Below, piece after piece: positions 8,794-16,909 of a DNA stretch of 64,000 nt. How positions within the stretch are numbered: the first letter of the stretch is position 1; the number at the start of each line of letters is the position of its first letter. The position numbers and the translations under genes are program-made. The notes below the pieces were generated by a model. The model saw nothing but the letters and a program-made list of their open reading frames with translations. It searched no databases and was not told the origin of the DNA. The DNA is from Streptomyces sp. Q6 (lineage in GTDB: Bacteria; Actinomycetota; Actinomycetes; Streptomycetales; Streptomycetaceae): positions 2,480,001 through 2,544,000 of the forward strand of contig NZ_CP146022.1 of the NCBI RefSeq assembly GCF_036967205.1. The letters run 5' to 3'.

Positions 8794-10008
8794 TCAGCGG
8801 ATCGCGGGCTCCGGCTCCGCGACGGCGTGCGTGGCGACGACACGGCCGGTCCCGCGCCGCCCCTCGCGCCGGTCCACCCCGTACGAGGCGGCGGCGACGG
8901 CCAGGCCGAGGGCGGCCAGGGCGGCGCCCGCCACCGCCGGCGACGTCACGCCGAACCCCGCGGCGAGGGCGAGGCCGCCGATCCAGGCGCCGCCCGCGTT
9001 GGCCAGGTTGAAGGCAGCCTGGTTCGCGGAGGAGGCGAGGGAAGGGGCCGCCGACGCCTTCTCCATCACCATCAGCTGGAGCGGGGAGCCCGTGACGAAC
9101 GCCGTCAGGCCGAGCAGCAGGACCGCGAGCGGGGCGCTCCACTCCGCCCGCATCAGCAGCGGGAAGAGCGCGAGGACGGCGCCCAGGGAGAGCAGGCCGC
9201 CGAAGAGGGTGCCGCGCAGGGAGTCGTCGGCCAGGCGGCCGCCCAGGAGGTTGCCGATCGTGGCGCCGACGCCGAAGAGGGCGAGCAGCAGTGTCACGCT
9301 CGACTCCGCGAATCCGGCGGCGTCCGTGAGCATGGGCGTGATGTAGCTGTACGCCGCGAAGAGCGCGCCGAAGCCCGCGACGGTCGTGCCGAGCGCGAGC
9401 CAGACCGGCAGCGAGCGCAGGGCGCGCAGCTCGTCCCGTACGCCCATGGCCGTGCCGTGTCCGTGGTCGGCGGGGACGAGCGCGAACAGGGCGGCGATGG
9501 CGGCGAGGCCGATGGCGCTGACCGCGAGGAACGTGGCGCGCCAGCCGAGCTGCTGGCCCATCGCCGTGGCGACGGGGACGCCGACGATGTTGGCGACGGT
9601 CAGGCCGAGGAACATCAGCGACACCGAACGGGCCTTGCGCTCGGGCGCGACCAGCGACGTGGCGACGACCGCGCCGACGCCGAAGAACGCGCCGTGCGGC
9701 AGGCCGCTGACGAAGCGGGCGGCGAGCAGCCAGTGGTAGTCGGGGGCCGCCGCCGAGACGGCGTTGCCCACGACGAACAGGACCATGAGCCCGATCAGGA
9801 CCCGGCGGCGCGGCATCCGGGCCGTGACCGCGGCGAGCAGCGGGGCGCCGACGACGACACCGAGCGCGTACGCGGAGACGAGGTGACCGGCGTCGGGGAG
9901 GGAGACCGAGAGGTCGTTCGCGACGTCGGGCAGCAGGCCCATCATGACGAATTCGGTGGTGCCGATGCCGAATGCGCCTACGGCGAGGGCGAGCAGGGCG
10001 AGGGGCAT
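8794..10008 (-). CDS. MFS transporter, DHA1/AraJ-like efflux permease
   Basis: A 404-residue twelve-helix major facilitator. The start MPLALLALAVGAFGIGTTEF, the helix 1 signature (GIGTTEFVMMGLLP) and RMPRRRVLI (motif A) are characteristic of the AraJ/YdhP group of drug or sugar efflux proteins. It ends against the terminator at 8752-8784. No good Shine-Dalgarno is visible before the ATG. The substrate is unknown and there is no adjacent regulator in the same direction. Confidence 0.9.
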   Translation of the reverse strand: MPLALLALAVGAFGIGTTEFVMMGLLPDVANDLSVSLPDAGHLVSAYALGVVVGAPLLAAVTARMPRRRVLIGLMVLFVVGNAVSAAAPDYHWLLAARFVSGLPHGAFFGVGAVVATSLVAPERKARSVSLMFLGLTVANIVGVPVATAMGQQLGWRATFLAVSAIGLAAIAALFALVPADHGHGTAMGVRDELRALRSLPVWLALGTTVAGFGALFAAYSYITPMLTDAAGFAESSVTLLLALFGVGATIGNLLGGRLADDSLRGTLFGGLLSLGAVLALFPLLMRAEWSAPLAVLLLGLTAFVTGSPLQLMVMEKASAAPSLASSANQAAFNLANAGGAWIGGLALAAGFGVTSPAVAGAALAALGLAVAAASYGVDRREGRRGTGRVVATHAVAEPEPAIR

Positions 10009-10146
10009 GAAAGGTCATCCAAGGAGAGTGGGTGAGCGGTTCCGTAAGTTTACGGGCGGAACAAAGTCTCACGCACCGAGTATTCCGCGAGGTCAAACCG
10101 TGGTTAAGGCCGTGTGTACGTCACACGACACACCTCGCGGGGCGTG

Positions 10147-11166
10147 TCACAGGTTGACGCGGGCCGCGATCGGCAGGTGGTCGCTCCCGGTCTCCGGCAG
10201 CGACCACGACGAGACCGGCTCGACGCCCCTGACCATGATCTGGTCGATCCGGGCCATCGGGAACGCGGCCGGCCAGCTGAACCCGAAGCCGCTGCCCGCC
10301 GCGCCCTGCGTGGAGCGCATCTGGGACGTGACGGCGTTCAGCGCGCGGTCGTTCATCGTGCCGTTCAGGTCGCCGAGCAGGACGACCTTGTCCAGCGGCT
10401 CGTCGGCGATCGCCTCGCCCAGCGCGTTCGCGCTCTTGTCGCGCTGGCTGGCCGTGAACCCGGAGTCGAGCTTCACGCGCACCGACGGCATGTGCGCCAC
10501 GTAGACCGCGACCTCGCCCCCGGGCGTCGTGACGGTCGAGCGCATGGCCCGCGTCCAGCCCAGCTTGATGTCGACGGGCTGCGTGCCGGACAGCCGGTAC
10601 TTGCTCCAGAGCCCGACCGTGCCCTGCACCGAGTGGTACGGATAGGCCGCAGCGAGCGCCTTCTCGTACGTCGGCAGCGCCTCCCCGGTCAGCTCCTCCA
10701 GGGCGAGGACCTGGGCGCCGGACGCGGCGAGGTCCTCGGCGGTGCCGGCCGGGTCGGCGTTGTCCGCGTTCACGTTGTGGGTGGCGACGGTGAGGTCGCC
10801 GCCGCTGTGCTGCTTGTCGGTGAGCAGGCCGCCGAAGAGGTTGAGCCAGACGATCGCCGGGAGCAGGACCGCGAGCACGGCGGTCGCCGACTTCCGTACG
10901 AGACCCAGGATCAGCAGGACCGGCACGAACAGGCCGAGCCACGGCAGGAACGTCTCGATCAGGGAGCCGAGGTTGCCGACCGTGTTGGGGATCTGCGCGT
11001 GCAGCAGCATGACCAGCGCGAGCAGGACCGCGAGGGCCCCGAGGACGATGCCGCGCCGCCAGTAGCCCCGGTCGTTGCGCAGGCGGCGCCCCAGGCGCCG
11101 CAGTCGCGCGCCCGGTCCGGTGGACCCGGAGTCGTGGCCGTCTGAACTGCCGTACGCCTGCGCCAT
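10147..11166 (-). CDS. Membrane-anchored endonuclease/exonuclease/phosphatase-family protein
   Basis: A 339-residue protein. Three N-terminal membrane helices (about residues 38-115) are followed by a cytoplasmic or extracellular EEP-fold domain. Catalytic signatures are visible in order: THNVNADN, LALEELT (metal-binding Glu), LLGDLNGT (Asp-Leu-Asn) and GSDHLPI (terminal catalytic His). The family includes Mg-dependent nucleases and phospholipases; the substrate cannot be assigned. It stands alone, with 210 bp upstream and 138 bp downstream. Confidence 0.87.
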   Translation of the reverse strand: MAQAYGSSDGHDSGSTGPGARLRRLGRRLRNDRGYWRRGIVLGALAVLLALVMLLHAQIPNTVGNLGSLIETFLPWLGLFVPVLLILGLVRKSATAVLAVLLPAIVWLNLFGGLLTDKQHSGGDLTVATHNVNADNADPAGTAEDLAASGAQVLALEELTGEALPTYEKALAAAYPYHSVQGTVGLWSKYRLSGTQPVDIKLGWTRAMRSTVTTPGGEVAVYVAHMPSVRVKLDSGFTASQRDKSANALGEAIADEPLDKVVLLGDLNGTMNDRALNAVTSQMRSTQGAAGSGFGFSWPAAFPMARIDQIMVRGVEPVSSWSLPETGSDHLPIAARVNL

Positions 11167-11376
11167 ACCGTCGTCGCCTCACTGCCTGCCGTGCCCGCCG
11201 TCCCCGCCCGAAAACACTAGGCGATGATCAGCGGCTTTCCGTTCCGTCACGCCCGCGGCCTGCCGGGGACGTGACGTCGTTACGGCCACGAGGACGAGCG
11301 ATCCGGCGTTCGAAGTTCCGGACACGCGGGTTTCGGGGAGTCTCTGTGACGAAACCCGCACAATCGTCCCCGGTGT

Positions 11377-12042
11377 TCAGCCCGCCCGCAGACCGGCGAG
11401 GACGGCGTCGACGATGCGCTCGGAGAGGTCGTCGGCCAGCGGCGCGTCGGAGCGCATGACACTGCGCAGCAGCATCGGGCCGGTGAACAGGTCCCCGGCG
11501 AACTCGACGTCGGTGCCGGCCGGCAGCTCGCCCTCGGCGATGCCGCGCCGCAGCACGTCGTACAGGGCGCGACGGCGCGGGTCCACGACGACCTCGTGGT
11601 ACGCGTCCCAGAGCCGCGGCAGGGTCTTCATCTGCGCGAACACGTTGTGCAGCAGGGCCGAGGCGCGCAGGTTCAGGCCGCGCCTGCGCATGTGTTCCAG
11701 GAGCCGGATCAGATCGTCGCGCATCGAGGTGCCCGGCAGTTCGGGGTCGGGTTCCTCGATGGAGGCGACCACGTCGACGAAGAGCTCCTCCTTGCCGCTC
11801 CAGCGCCGGTAGATGGTGGCCTTGCCGACGCCCGCGGTGCGGGCGATGCGCTCGATGGACAGCTCGGTGAGCGGCACGCCGTCCTCCAGGAGCTGGATGA
11901 CGCCCTCGACGATGGCCTGTTCCACGGCCTCGCTGCGGGGCCGACCGCGGACCGGCGCCATGATCCCGGCGGACGGCGGCTCACCGTGCGGGGCCCCGCC
12001 GTTCCGGTGCCGCGTCTGCCGCTCGGTCCGTCCCGTGTCCAC
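11377..12042 (-). CDS. TetR-family repressor of the adjacent drug exporter
   Basis: A 221-residue regulator. The HTH is LSIERIARTAGVGKATIYRRW (about residues 61-81), followed by a C-terminal ligand domain. GTG 12042 is preferred because GGAGG lies about six bases upstream; ATG 11961 is an alternative without a ribosome site. It is 107 bp downstream of the 14-helix exporter gene and on the same strand. It probably represses that exporter through the palindrome at 13765-13793 (inference). Confidence 0.9.
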   Translation of the reverse strand: MDTGRTERQTRHRNGGAPHGEPPSAGIMAPVRGRPRSEAVEQAIVEGVIQLLEDGVPLTELSIERIARTAGVGKATIYRRWSGKEELFVDVVASIEEPDPELPGTSMRDDLIRLLEHMRRRGLNLRASALLHNVFAQMKTLPRLWDAYHEVVVDPRRRALYDVLRRGIAEGELPAGTDVEFAGDLFTGPMLLRSVMRSDAPLADDLSERIVDAVLAGLRAG

Positions 12043-12149
12043 GTCCGCCTCCGCCTTCCGCCCGCGCCCCGGGACCCGGCCGTCCGGCCGCGCCCCGGGG
12101 CGATTGTCTCAGCGCCGTCGCTCCTCGTGTGCGAGCAACCGTACGAAGA

Positions 12150-13745
12150 TCAGCGCCCGGCGCCCACCTTCTCCCGCTCGTCGCGCTGCCCGGTGGGCGC
12201 GGCCGGGATCCTGCCCGGCAGGAACAGGGCCGTCACCACGGCGCTGATCAGCGCGACGCCCGCGCCGCACAGGGCGGTGACGTGCATGGCGTGCAGGAAC
12301 GCATCGTTGGCCGGTCCGATCAGCGCCTGCCCCCTCGGGCCGAGCTTCTCGGCGACGCCCAGGGTGGCCTCGATGGAGCCGCCCGCGGTGTCGCGCAGCC
12401 CGGCGGGCAGCAGGCTCAGCTTGTCCTCGATGCCGGTGCGGTACGCGGTGGAGAGCACAGAACCGAGGACGGCGATGCCGAGCGCGCCGCCGACCTGGCG
12501 GAACGTGTTGCTCAGCGCGGACGCCGAGCCGGCCTTCTCGCGCGGCAGGGCCTGCATGATGACGACGCTGGTCGGCGTCATGACGTGCGCCATGCCCGTA
12601 CCCATCAGGAAGAAGATCACTTCCATGATCCAGATCGGGGTGTCGGCGTCGAGGGCGGTGAACGCGGCGAGCATGCCCGCGAGCAGCACCAGGCCGCCGG
12701 TGGTCGTGGCGCGCACGCCGAACCGGTCGACGACGAGCCGGGCGCGCGGCGCGAAGATCAGCTGGGCCGCGGCGAGCGGCAGCATCAGGGCGCCGGTCTG
12801 CAACGGCGTGTACCCGCGCACGCTCTGCGTGTAGAAGACCGAGAAGAAGGTGACGCCCATCAGCGCGAAGAAGACGAGGGCGATGGCGGCGATCGCGGCC
12901 GAGAACACCTTGTTCTTGAAGTAGTCGATGTCGATCGACGGGTGGTCGCTGCGCTTCTCGTAGACCACGAAGCCGACGAGGACGACGAGGCCCGCGGCGA
13001 TGGTGGACAGCACGGCGGGGCTGCTGAAGTCGCCCTCGTCGCCGCCCTTGATGATCCCGTAGACCAGCAGGACGAGGCCGACGATCGACAGGGCGACGCC
13101 GACCAGGTCGACGCGGCCCGGCTTCGGGTCCCTGGAGTCGGGCACGAGCGCGATCATCAGGATCACGGCGAGGATCACGATCGGCACGTTCACCAGGAAG
13201 ACCGAGCCCCACCAGAAGTGGTCGAGCAGCAGGCCGCCGGTGATCGGGCCGATGGCGATGGCGAGACCGACGCCGCCCGCCCAGATGCCGATGGCCTTGG
13301 GCTGCTCCTCGCGCTCGAAGACGTTCATGAGGACCGCGAGCGTGGCCGGCATGACGAAGGCGGCGCCCAGGCCCATGACGGCGCGGAACGCGATGAGCTG
13401 GACCGGGGAGCCGGACTCGGCGGCCAGCGCCGATCCGATGCCGAAGACGACGAGTCCTCCGATGAGGACCTTCTTGCGCCCGATGCGGTCACCGAGCAGA
13501 CCGGCCGTGAACAGCAGACCCGCGAAGACGAGGGTGTAGGAGTTGATGGCCCACTCGAGTTCGCTCTGCGTGGCGCCGAGGCCGGTGGGCGCGGGCGTCG
13601 AGATCGTCTTGATCGCGACGTTCAGGATGGAGTTGTCGAGGACGACGATCAGCAGGCTCAGCATGAGCACCGCGAGGATCGCCCAGCGACGGCGGTGCAC
13701 GGCCTCCGGTATCCGGGGGGCCGCGGGAACGGCGGGTGTGGTCAT
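12150..13745 (-). CDS. MFS multidrug exporter, EmrB/QacA (DHA2) type
   Basis: A 531-residue proton-driven exporter with about fourteen helices. The N-terminus carries [15 protein letters not shown] (motif D1, typical of DHA2 proteins) and [11 protein letters not shown] (motif A). The proline/glycine-rich motif C appears as [19 protein letters not shown]. Transcribed toward the TetR gene and divergent from panB, with an operator-like palindrome upstream of its ATG. Likely exports hydrophobic drugs or an endogenous antibiotic. Confidence 0.92.
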   Translation of the reverse strand: MTTPAVPAAPRIPEAVHRRRWAILAVLMLSLLIVVLDNSILNVAIKTISTPAPTGLGATQSELEWAINSYTLVFAGLLFTAGLLGDRIGRKKVLIGGLVVFGIGSALAAESGSPVQLIAFRAVMGLGAAFVMPATLAVLMNVFEREEQPKAIGIWAGGVGLAIAIGPITGGLLLDHFWWGSVFLVNVPIVILAVILMIALVPDSRDPKPGRVDLVGVALSIVGLVLLVYGIIKGGDEGDFSSPAVLSTIAAGLVVLVGFVVYEKRSDHPSIDIDYFKNKVFSAAIAAIALVFFALMGVTFFSVFYTQSVRGYTPLQTGALMLPLAAAQLIFAPRARLVVDRFGVRATTTGGLVLLAGMLAAFTALDADTPIWIMEVIFFLMGTGMAHVMTPTSVVIMQALPREKAGSASALSNTFRQVGGALGIAVLGSVLSTAYRTGIEDKLSLLPAGLRDTAGGSIEATLGVAEKLGPRGQALIGPANDAFLHAMHVTALCGAGVALISAVVTALFLPGRIPAAPTGQRDEREKVGAGR

Positions 13746-13764
13746 ACCGTCGAGCCTAGCGGCA

Positions 13765-13793
13765 TTTCGATACGGACCCGTCTCGTATTGAAA
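13765..13793. promoter_or_regulatory. TetR-type operator upstream of DHA2 exporter
   Basis: An inverted repeat with arms TTTCGATACG and CGTATTGAAA (nine of ten positions paired) around a 9-base centre. It lies 20-48 bp upstream of the exporter ATG, where it would cover the promoter. The inner sequence read on the minus strand, CGAGACGGGTCCGT, closely resembles the palindrome before the other TetR gene at 38598-38612. Confidence 0.65.
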
Positions 13794-13946
13794 GTCTCGG
13801 GCAAAGCCTTACCGAGCCTTTACCGGTGTGCGCTATGTCGCCTCACCGCGCCGGGGCCTGGCGCGGAGGCGACACGCGGTGCCACCATGGAGGCGATCCG
13901 GGGACGCCGTCAGGGCGCCTCGAGACGAATTGAAGGAGCCGTTGCG

Positions 13947-14840
13947 ATGACGCAACCCACAGAGCTTTCGGCTGCCCGCGACCACGGCACCACCGACAGC
14001 AGCACGGGGCGCGACCCCAAGGCGCTGTACGGAGGCAAGGGCACCCGGCGCATCACCGTGCGGGACATCTCCCTCGCCAAGGAGCGCGGCGAGAAGTGGC
14101 CCATGCTGACGGCCTACGACGCGATGACGGCGTCGGTCTTCGACGAGGCCGGCATCCCCGTGATGCTGGTCGGCGACTCGGCGGGCAACTGCCACCTCGG
14201 CTACGACACCACGGTCCCGGTCACCCTCGACCAGCTCACGATGCTCTCGGCGGCCGTCGTGCGGGGCACCAGCCGTGCCCTGATCGTCGGCGACCTGCCC
14301 TTCGGCTCGTACCAGGAGGGCCCGGTACAGGCGCTGCGCTCGGCGATGCGGCTGGTGAAGGAGGCGGGCGTCGGCGCGGTCAAGCTGGAGGGCGGCGAGC
14401 GCTCGCACGCCCAGATCAAGCTGCTCGTCGAGGCGGGCATCCCGGTCATGGCCCACATCGGGCTGACCCCGCAGTCGGTCAACACCCAGGGGTACCGGGT
14501 GCAGGGCCGCGGCGAGGAGGCGGCGCAGCAGCTGCTGCGCGACGCGAAGGCCGTCCAGGACGCCGGCGCGTTCGCCGTCGTCCTCGAACTGGTCCCGGCG
14601 GAACTGGCCGCGGAGGTCACCCGGGTCCTGCACATCCCGACCGTCGGGATCGGCGCCGGGGCCGAGACGGACGCGCAGGTCCTCGTCTGGACGGACGCGC
14701 TCGGCCTCACCGGAGGCAAGATGCCGCGCTTCGTGAAGCAGTACGCGGATCTGCGCGGCGTGATGTCCGACGCGGCGAAGGCGTTTGCGGAGGACGTGAT
14801 CGGCGGAACGTTCCCTCTGGAGGAGCACTCCGTCCATTAG
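13947..14840 (+). CDS. panB: 3-methyl-2-oxobutanoate hydroxymethyltransferase
   Basis: PanB makes ketopantoate from alpha-ketoisovalerate and methylene-tetrahydrofolate, the first step of pantothenate and CoA synthesis. The 297 residues show the family signatures: MLTAYDAMTASVFDEAGIP, LVGDSAGNCHLGYDTT (metal-binding Asp), VKLEGG, MAHIGLTPQSVNTQGY and VLELVP (catalytic Glu). The first about 35 residues are an actinobacterial extension. GAAGGAG lies nine bases before the ATG. It is monocistronic here, divergent from the exporter, and ends before a strong hairpin. Confidence 0.96.
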   Translation: MTQPTELSAARDHGTTDSSTGRDPKALYGGKGTRRITVRDISLAKERGEKWPMLTAYDAMTASVFDEAGIPVMLVGDSAGNCHLGYDTTVPVTLDQLTMLSAAVVRGTSRALIVGDLPFGSYQEGPVQALRSAMRLVKEAGVGAVKLEGGERSHAQIKLLVEAGIPVMAHIGLTPQSVNTQGYRVQGRGEEAAQQLLRDAKAVQDAGAFAVVLELVPAELAAEVTRVLHIPTVGIGAGAETDAQVLVWTDALGLTGGKMPRFVKQYADLRGVMSDAAKAFAEDVIGGTFPLEEHSVH

Positions 14841-14904
14841 CGACCCCGGGAGCGATCCCGACAGCAGTCCCGGCAGTGGCCCCCTGAAGCCATAGCGGCA
14901 CCAA

Positions 14905-14940
14905 CGCAGCCCGTCGATCTTCCCCCGTCGACGGGCTGCG
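14905..14940. terminator. Terminator after panB
   Basis: A perfect 13-bp stem: CGCAGCCCGTCGA pairs with TCGACGGGCTGCG across a 10-base loop. It has no U tract. It insulates panB from the repeat array and ABC operon. Confidence 0.85.
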
Positions 14941-14947
14941 GCCGATA

Positions 14948-15027
14948 TGTCGCCGACACAGCGCCGACAGTCGGCCTGTCGGTGGGATGTCGGTGAGTTG
15001 TCGGTGGCGGCTGACACCTTTGTCGGC
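14948..15027. promoter_or_regulatory. 11-bp-phased TGTCGG repeat array (SARP-like operator)
   Basis: TGTCGGT occurs at 14977, 14988 and 14999, each separated by exactly four bases (11-bp period). TGTCGGC follows in phase at 15021, with a degenerate copy (GCTGACA) at 15010. Upstream, two inverted copies (GCCGACA at 14952 and 14963) are also 11 bp apart, and TGTCGCCGACA at 14948 is palindromic. SARP regulators bind direct heptamers spaced 11 bp apart just upstream of the -10 region. A SARP-type regulator gene (16910-20194) is convergent with the exporter operon that this array precedes. Confidence 0.7.
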
Positions 15028-16050
15028 ATGACGCGAATCGACAACAACCCCGAGAGCGGCCGACCCGTGGCCGTGTCCGTACGGGGGCTGGTCAAGCACT
15101 ACGGCGCGACCAAGGCGCTGGACGGCGTGGACCTGGACGTGCACGAGGGCACCGTCCTCGGTGTGCTCGGTCCGAACGGCGCCGGCAAGACCACCCTGGT
15201 GCGCTGCCTGTCCACCCTGATCACCCCCGACGCCGGCACCGCCATCGTCGCCGGCTACGACGCCGTGAAGCAGCCCCGTCAGCTCCGCCGCGTGATCGGC
15301 CTCACCGGCCAGTACGCCTCGGTCGACGAGAAGCTCTCCGGCCGCGAGAACCTCTACATGATCGGGCGGCTGCTCGACCTGTCGAAGAAGGAGGCGCGCA
15401 CCCGGGCCGACGCCCTGCTGGAGCGCTTCTCCCTCACCGACGCCGCGACCCGCCCCGCGAAGACGTACTCCGGCGGTATGCGCCGCCGCCTCGACCTCGC
15501 CGCCTCCATGATCGGCCGCCCGCACGTCCTGTACCTGGACGAGCCGACGACCGGACTCGACCCCCGTACCCGTAACGAGGTGTGGGCCGAGGTGAAGAGC
15601 ATGGTGCGCGACGGCGTCACCGTCCTGCTCACCACCCAGTACATGGAAGAGGCCGAGCAGCTCGCCCACGAGCTGACCGTCATCGACCGCGGCCGGGTCA
15701 TCGCCAACGGCGGCATCGAGGAGCTCAAGGCGAAGGTCGGCGGCCGCACCCTGCGGATCCGCCCGGCCGATCCGATGGAGCTGCGCCCGCTGGCACACGC
15801 CCTCGACGACCTGGGCCTCACCGGCATCGCCACGTCCACCGTGGACGCCGAGTCGGGCACCGTCCTCGTCCCGATCCTGAGCGACGAGCAGCTCACCGCC
15901 GTGGTCGGCGCGGTCACCGCGCGCGGCATCACGATCGGCTCGATCGCCACCGAACTGCCCAGCCTGGACGAGGTGTTCCTGTCCATCACCGGCCAGAAGG
16001 CCTCCGCCCCGCAGGACGCCCGCCCCGAACTCGCGGAGGTCGCCGTATGA
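15028..16050 (+). CDS. ABC exporter ATPase, DrrA family
   Basis: A 340-residue ATP-binding subunit. It has Walker A GPNGAGKTT (about residues 49-57), signature YSGGMRRRLD, Walker B VLYLDEPTTGLD and the C-terminal extension of the daunorubicin-resistance group (LDEVFLSITG). ATG 15028 starts at the edge of the 11-bp repeat array, with no ribosome site, so the transcript may be leaderless. A start at 14947 would read through the array and is unlikely. It overlaps the permease gene by ATGA. It likely powers drug, lipid or natural-product export. Confidence 0.92.
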   Translation: MTRIDNNPESGRPVAVSVRGLVKHYGATKALDGVDLDVHEGTVLGVLGPNGAGKTTLVRCLSTLITPDAGTAIVAGYDAVKQPRQLRRVIGLTGQYASVDEKLSGRENLYMIGRLLDLSKKEARTRADALLERFSLTDAATRPAKTYSGGMRRRLDLAASMIGRPHVLYLDEPTTGLDPRTRNEVWAEVKSMVRDGVTVLLTTQYMEEAEQLAHELTVIDRGRVIANGGIEELKAKVGGRTLRIRPADPMELRPLAHALDDLGLTGIATSTVDAESGTVLVPILSDEQLTAVVGAVTARGITIGSIATELPSLDEVFLSITGQKASAPQDARPELAEVAV

Positions 16051-16880
16051 GTACCGCCACCCTGACCCCCACGGCGCCCACCATCAAGGTCGACGCCGAC
16101 CCCAAGATCGGCCTGCGCGGCCACCTGCGCCACACCGGCGCGCTGATCCGCCGCAATCTGCTGTGGATCAAGCAGGACCCGGAGTCGATGTTCGACGCCA
16201 TCCTGATGCCGATCATCTTCACCCTGCTGTTCGTCTACGTCTTCGGCGGCTCCATCGGCGCCGCCATGGGCGGCGGCCAGGACGCGTACGTCCAGTACGT
16301 GATCCCTGGCATGATCGCCATGATGTCGATGAACATCGCGCAGGGCGTCGGCACCGGCTTCAACGAGGACTTCCAGAAGGGCATCATGGACCGCTTCCGG
16401 TCCCTGCCCATCGGCCGCAGTTCCGTACTGATCGCCAAGGTCGCCGTCGAGCTGCTGCGCCTGCTGTGCGCGACCACGGTCCTGATGATCGTCGCGCTGC
16501 TCGTCGGGTTCGACATCACCAACTGGGCCGGCCTGTTCGGCGCGATCGGTCTGACCGCGCTGTTCGGCTCGTCCCTGATGTGGATCTTCCTGGTGCTCGG
16601 CGTGACCATGAAGAGCGCGCAGGCCGTGCAGGCCATGGGCTTCCTGGTGATGATGCCGCTCCAGTTCGGCTCGTCCATCTTCGCGCCGACCGAGTCGATG
16701 CCGGGCTGGTTGCAGGCCTTCACGGACTGGAACCCGATCTCGGCCCTGGCCGACACCTGCCGGAGCCTGATGACCGGCGGCCCGATCGCCCACGACCTGT
16801 GGGTGACCCTCGGCTGGACGGCGCTGCTGACCGCGATCATGGCGCCGGTCGCGATCCGGAAGTTCACGACCAAGAGCTGA
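16047..16880 (+). CDS. ABC-2 exporter permease, DrrB family
   Basis: A 277-residue membrane subunit partnering the upstream ATPase. Six helices are visible, the first at ILMPIIFTLLFVYVFGG (about residues 50-67). It has the ABC-2 motif near the C-terminus (MPGWLQAFTDWNPISALAD). GGAGG lies seven bases before the ATG inside the ATPase gene, consistent with coupled translation. It ends 29 bp from the convergent SARP regulator gene. Confidence 0.92.
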   Translation: MSTATLTPTAPTIKVDADPKIGLRGHLRHTGALIRRNLLWIKQDPESMFDAILMPIIFTLLFVYVFGGSIGAAMGGGQDAYVQYVIPGMIAMMSMNIAQGVGTGFNEDFQKGIMDRFRSLPIGRSSVLIAKVAVELLRLLCATTVLMIVALLVGFDITNWAGLFGAIGLTALFGSSLMWIFLVLGVTMKSAQAVQAMGFLVMMPLQFGSSIFAPTESMPGWLQAFTDWNPISALADTCRSLMTGGPIAHDLWVTLGWTALLTAIMAPVAIRKFTTKS

Positions 16881-16909
16881 CGGACCACGGGATCGTCGAC
16901 GGCGTCGCG

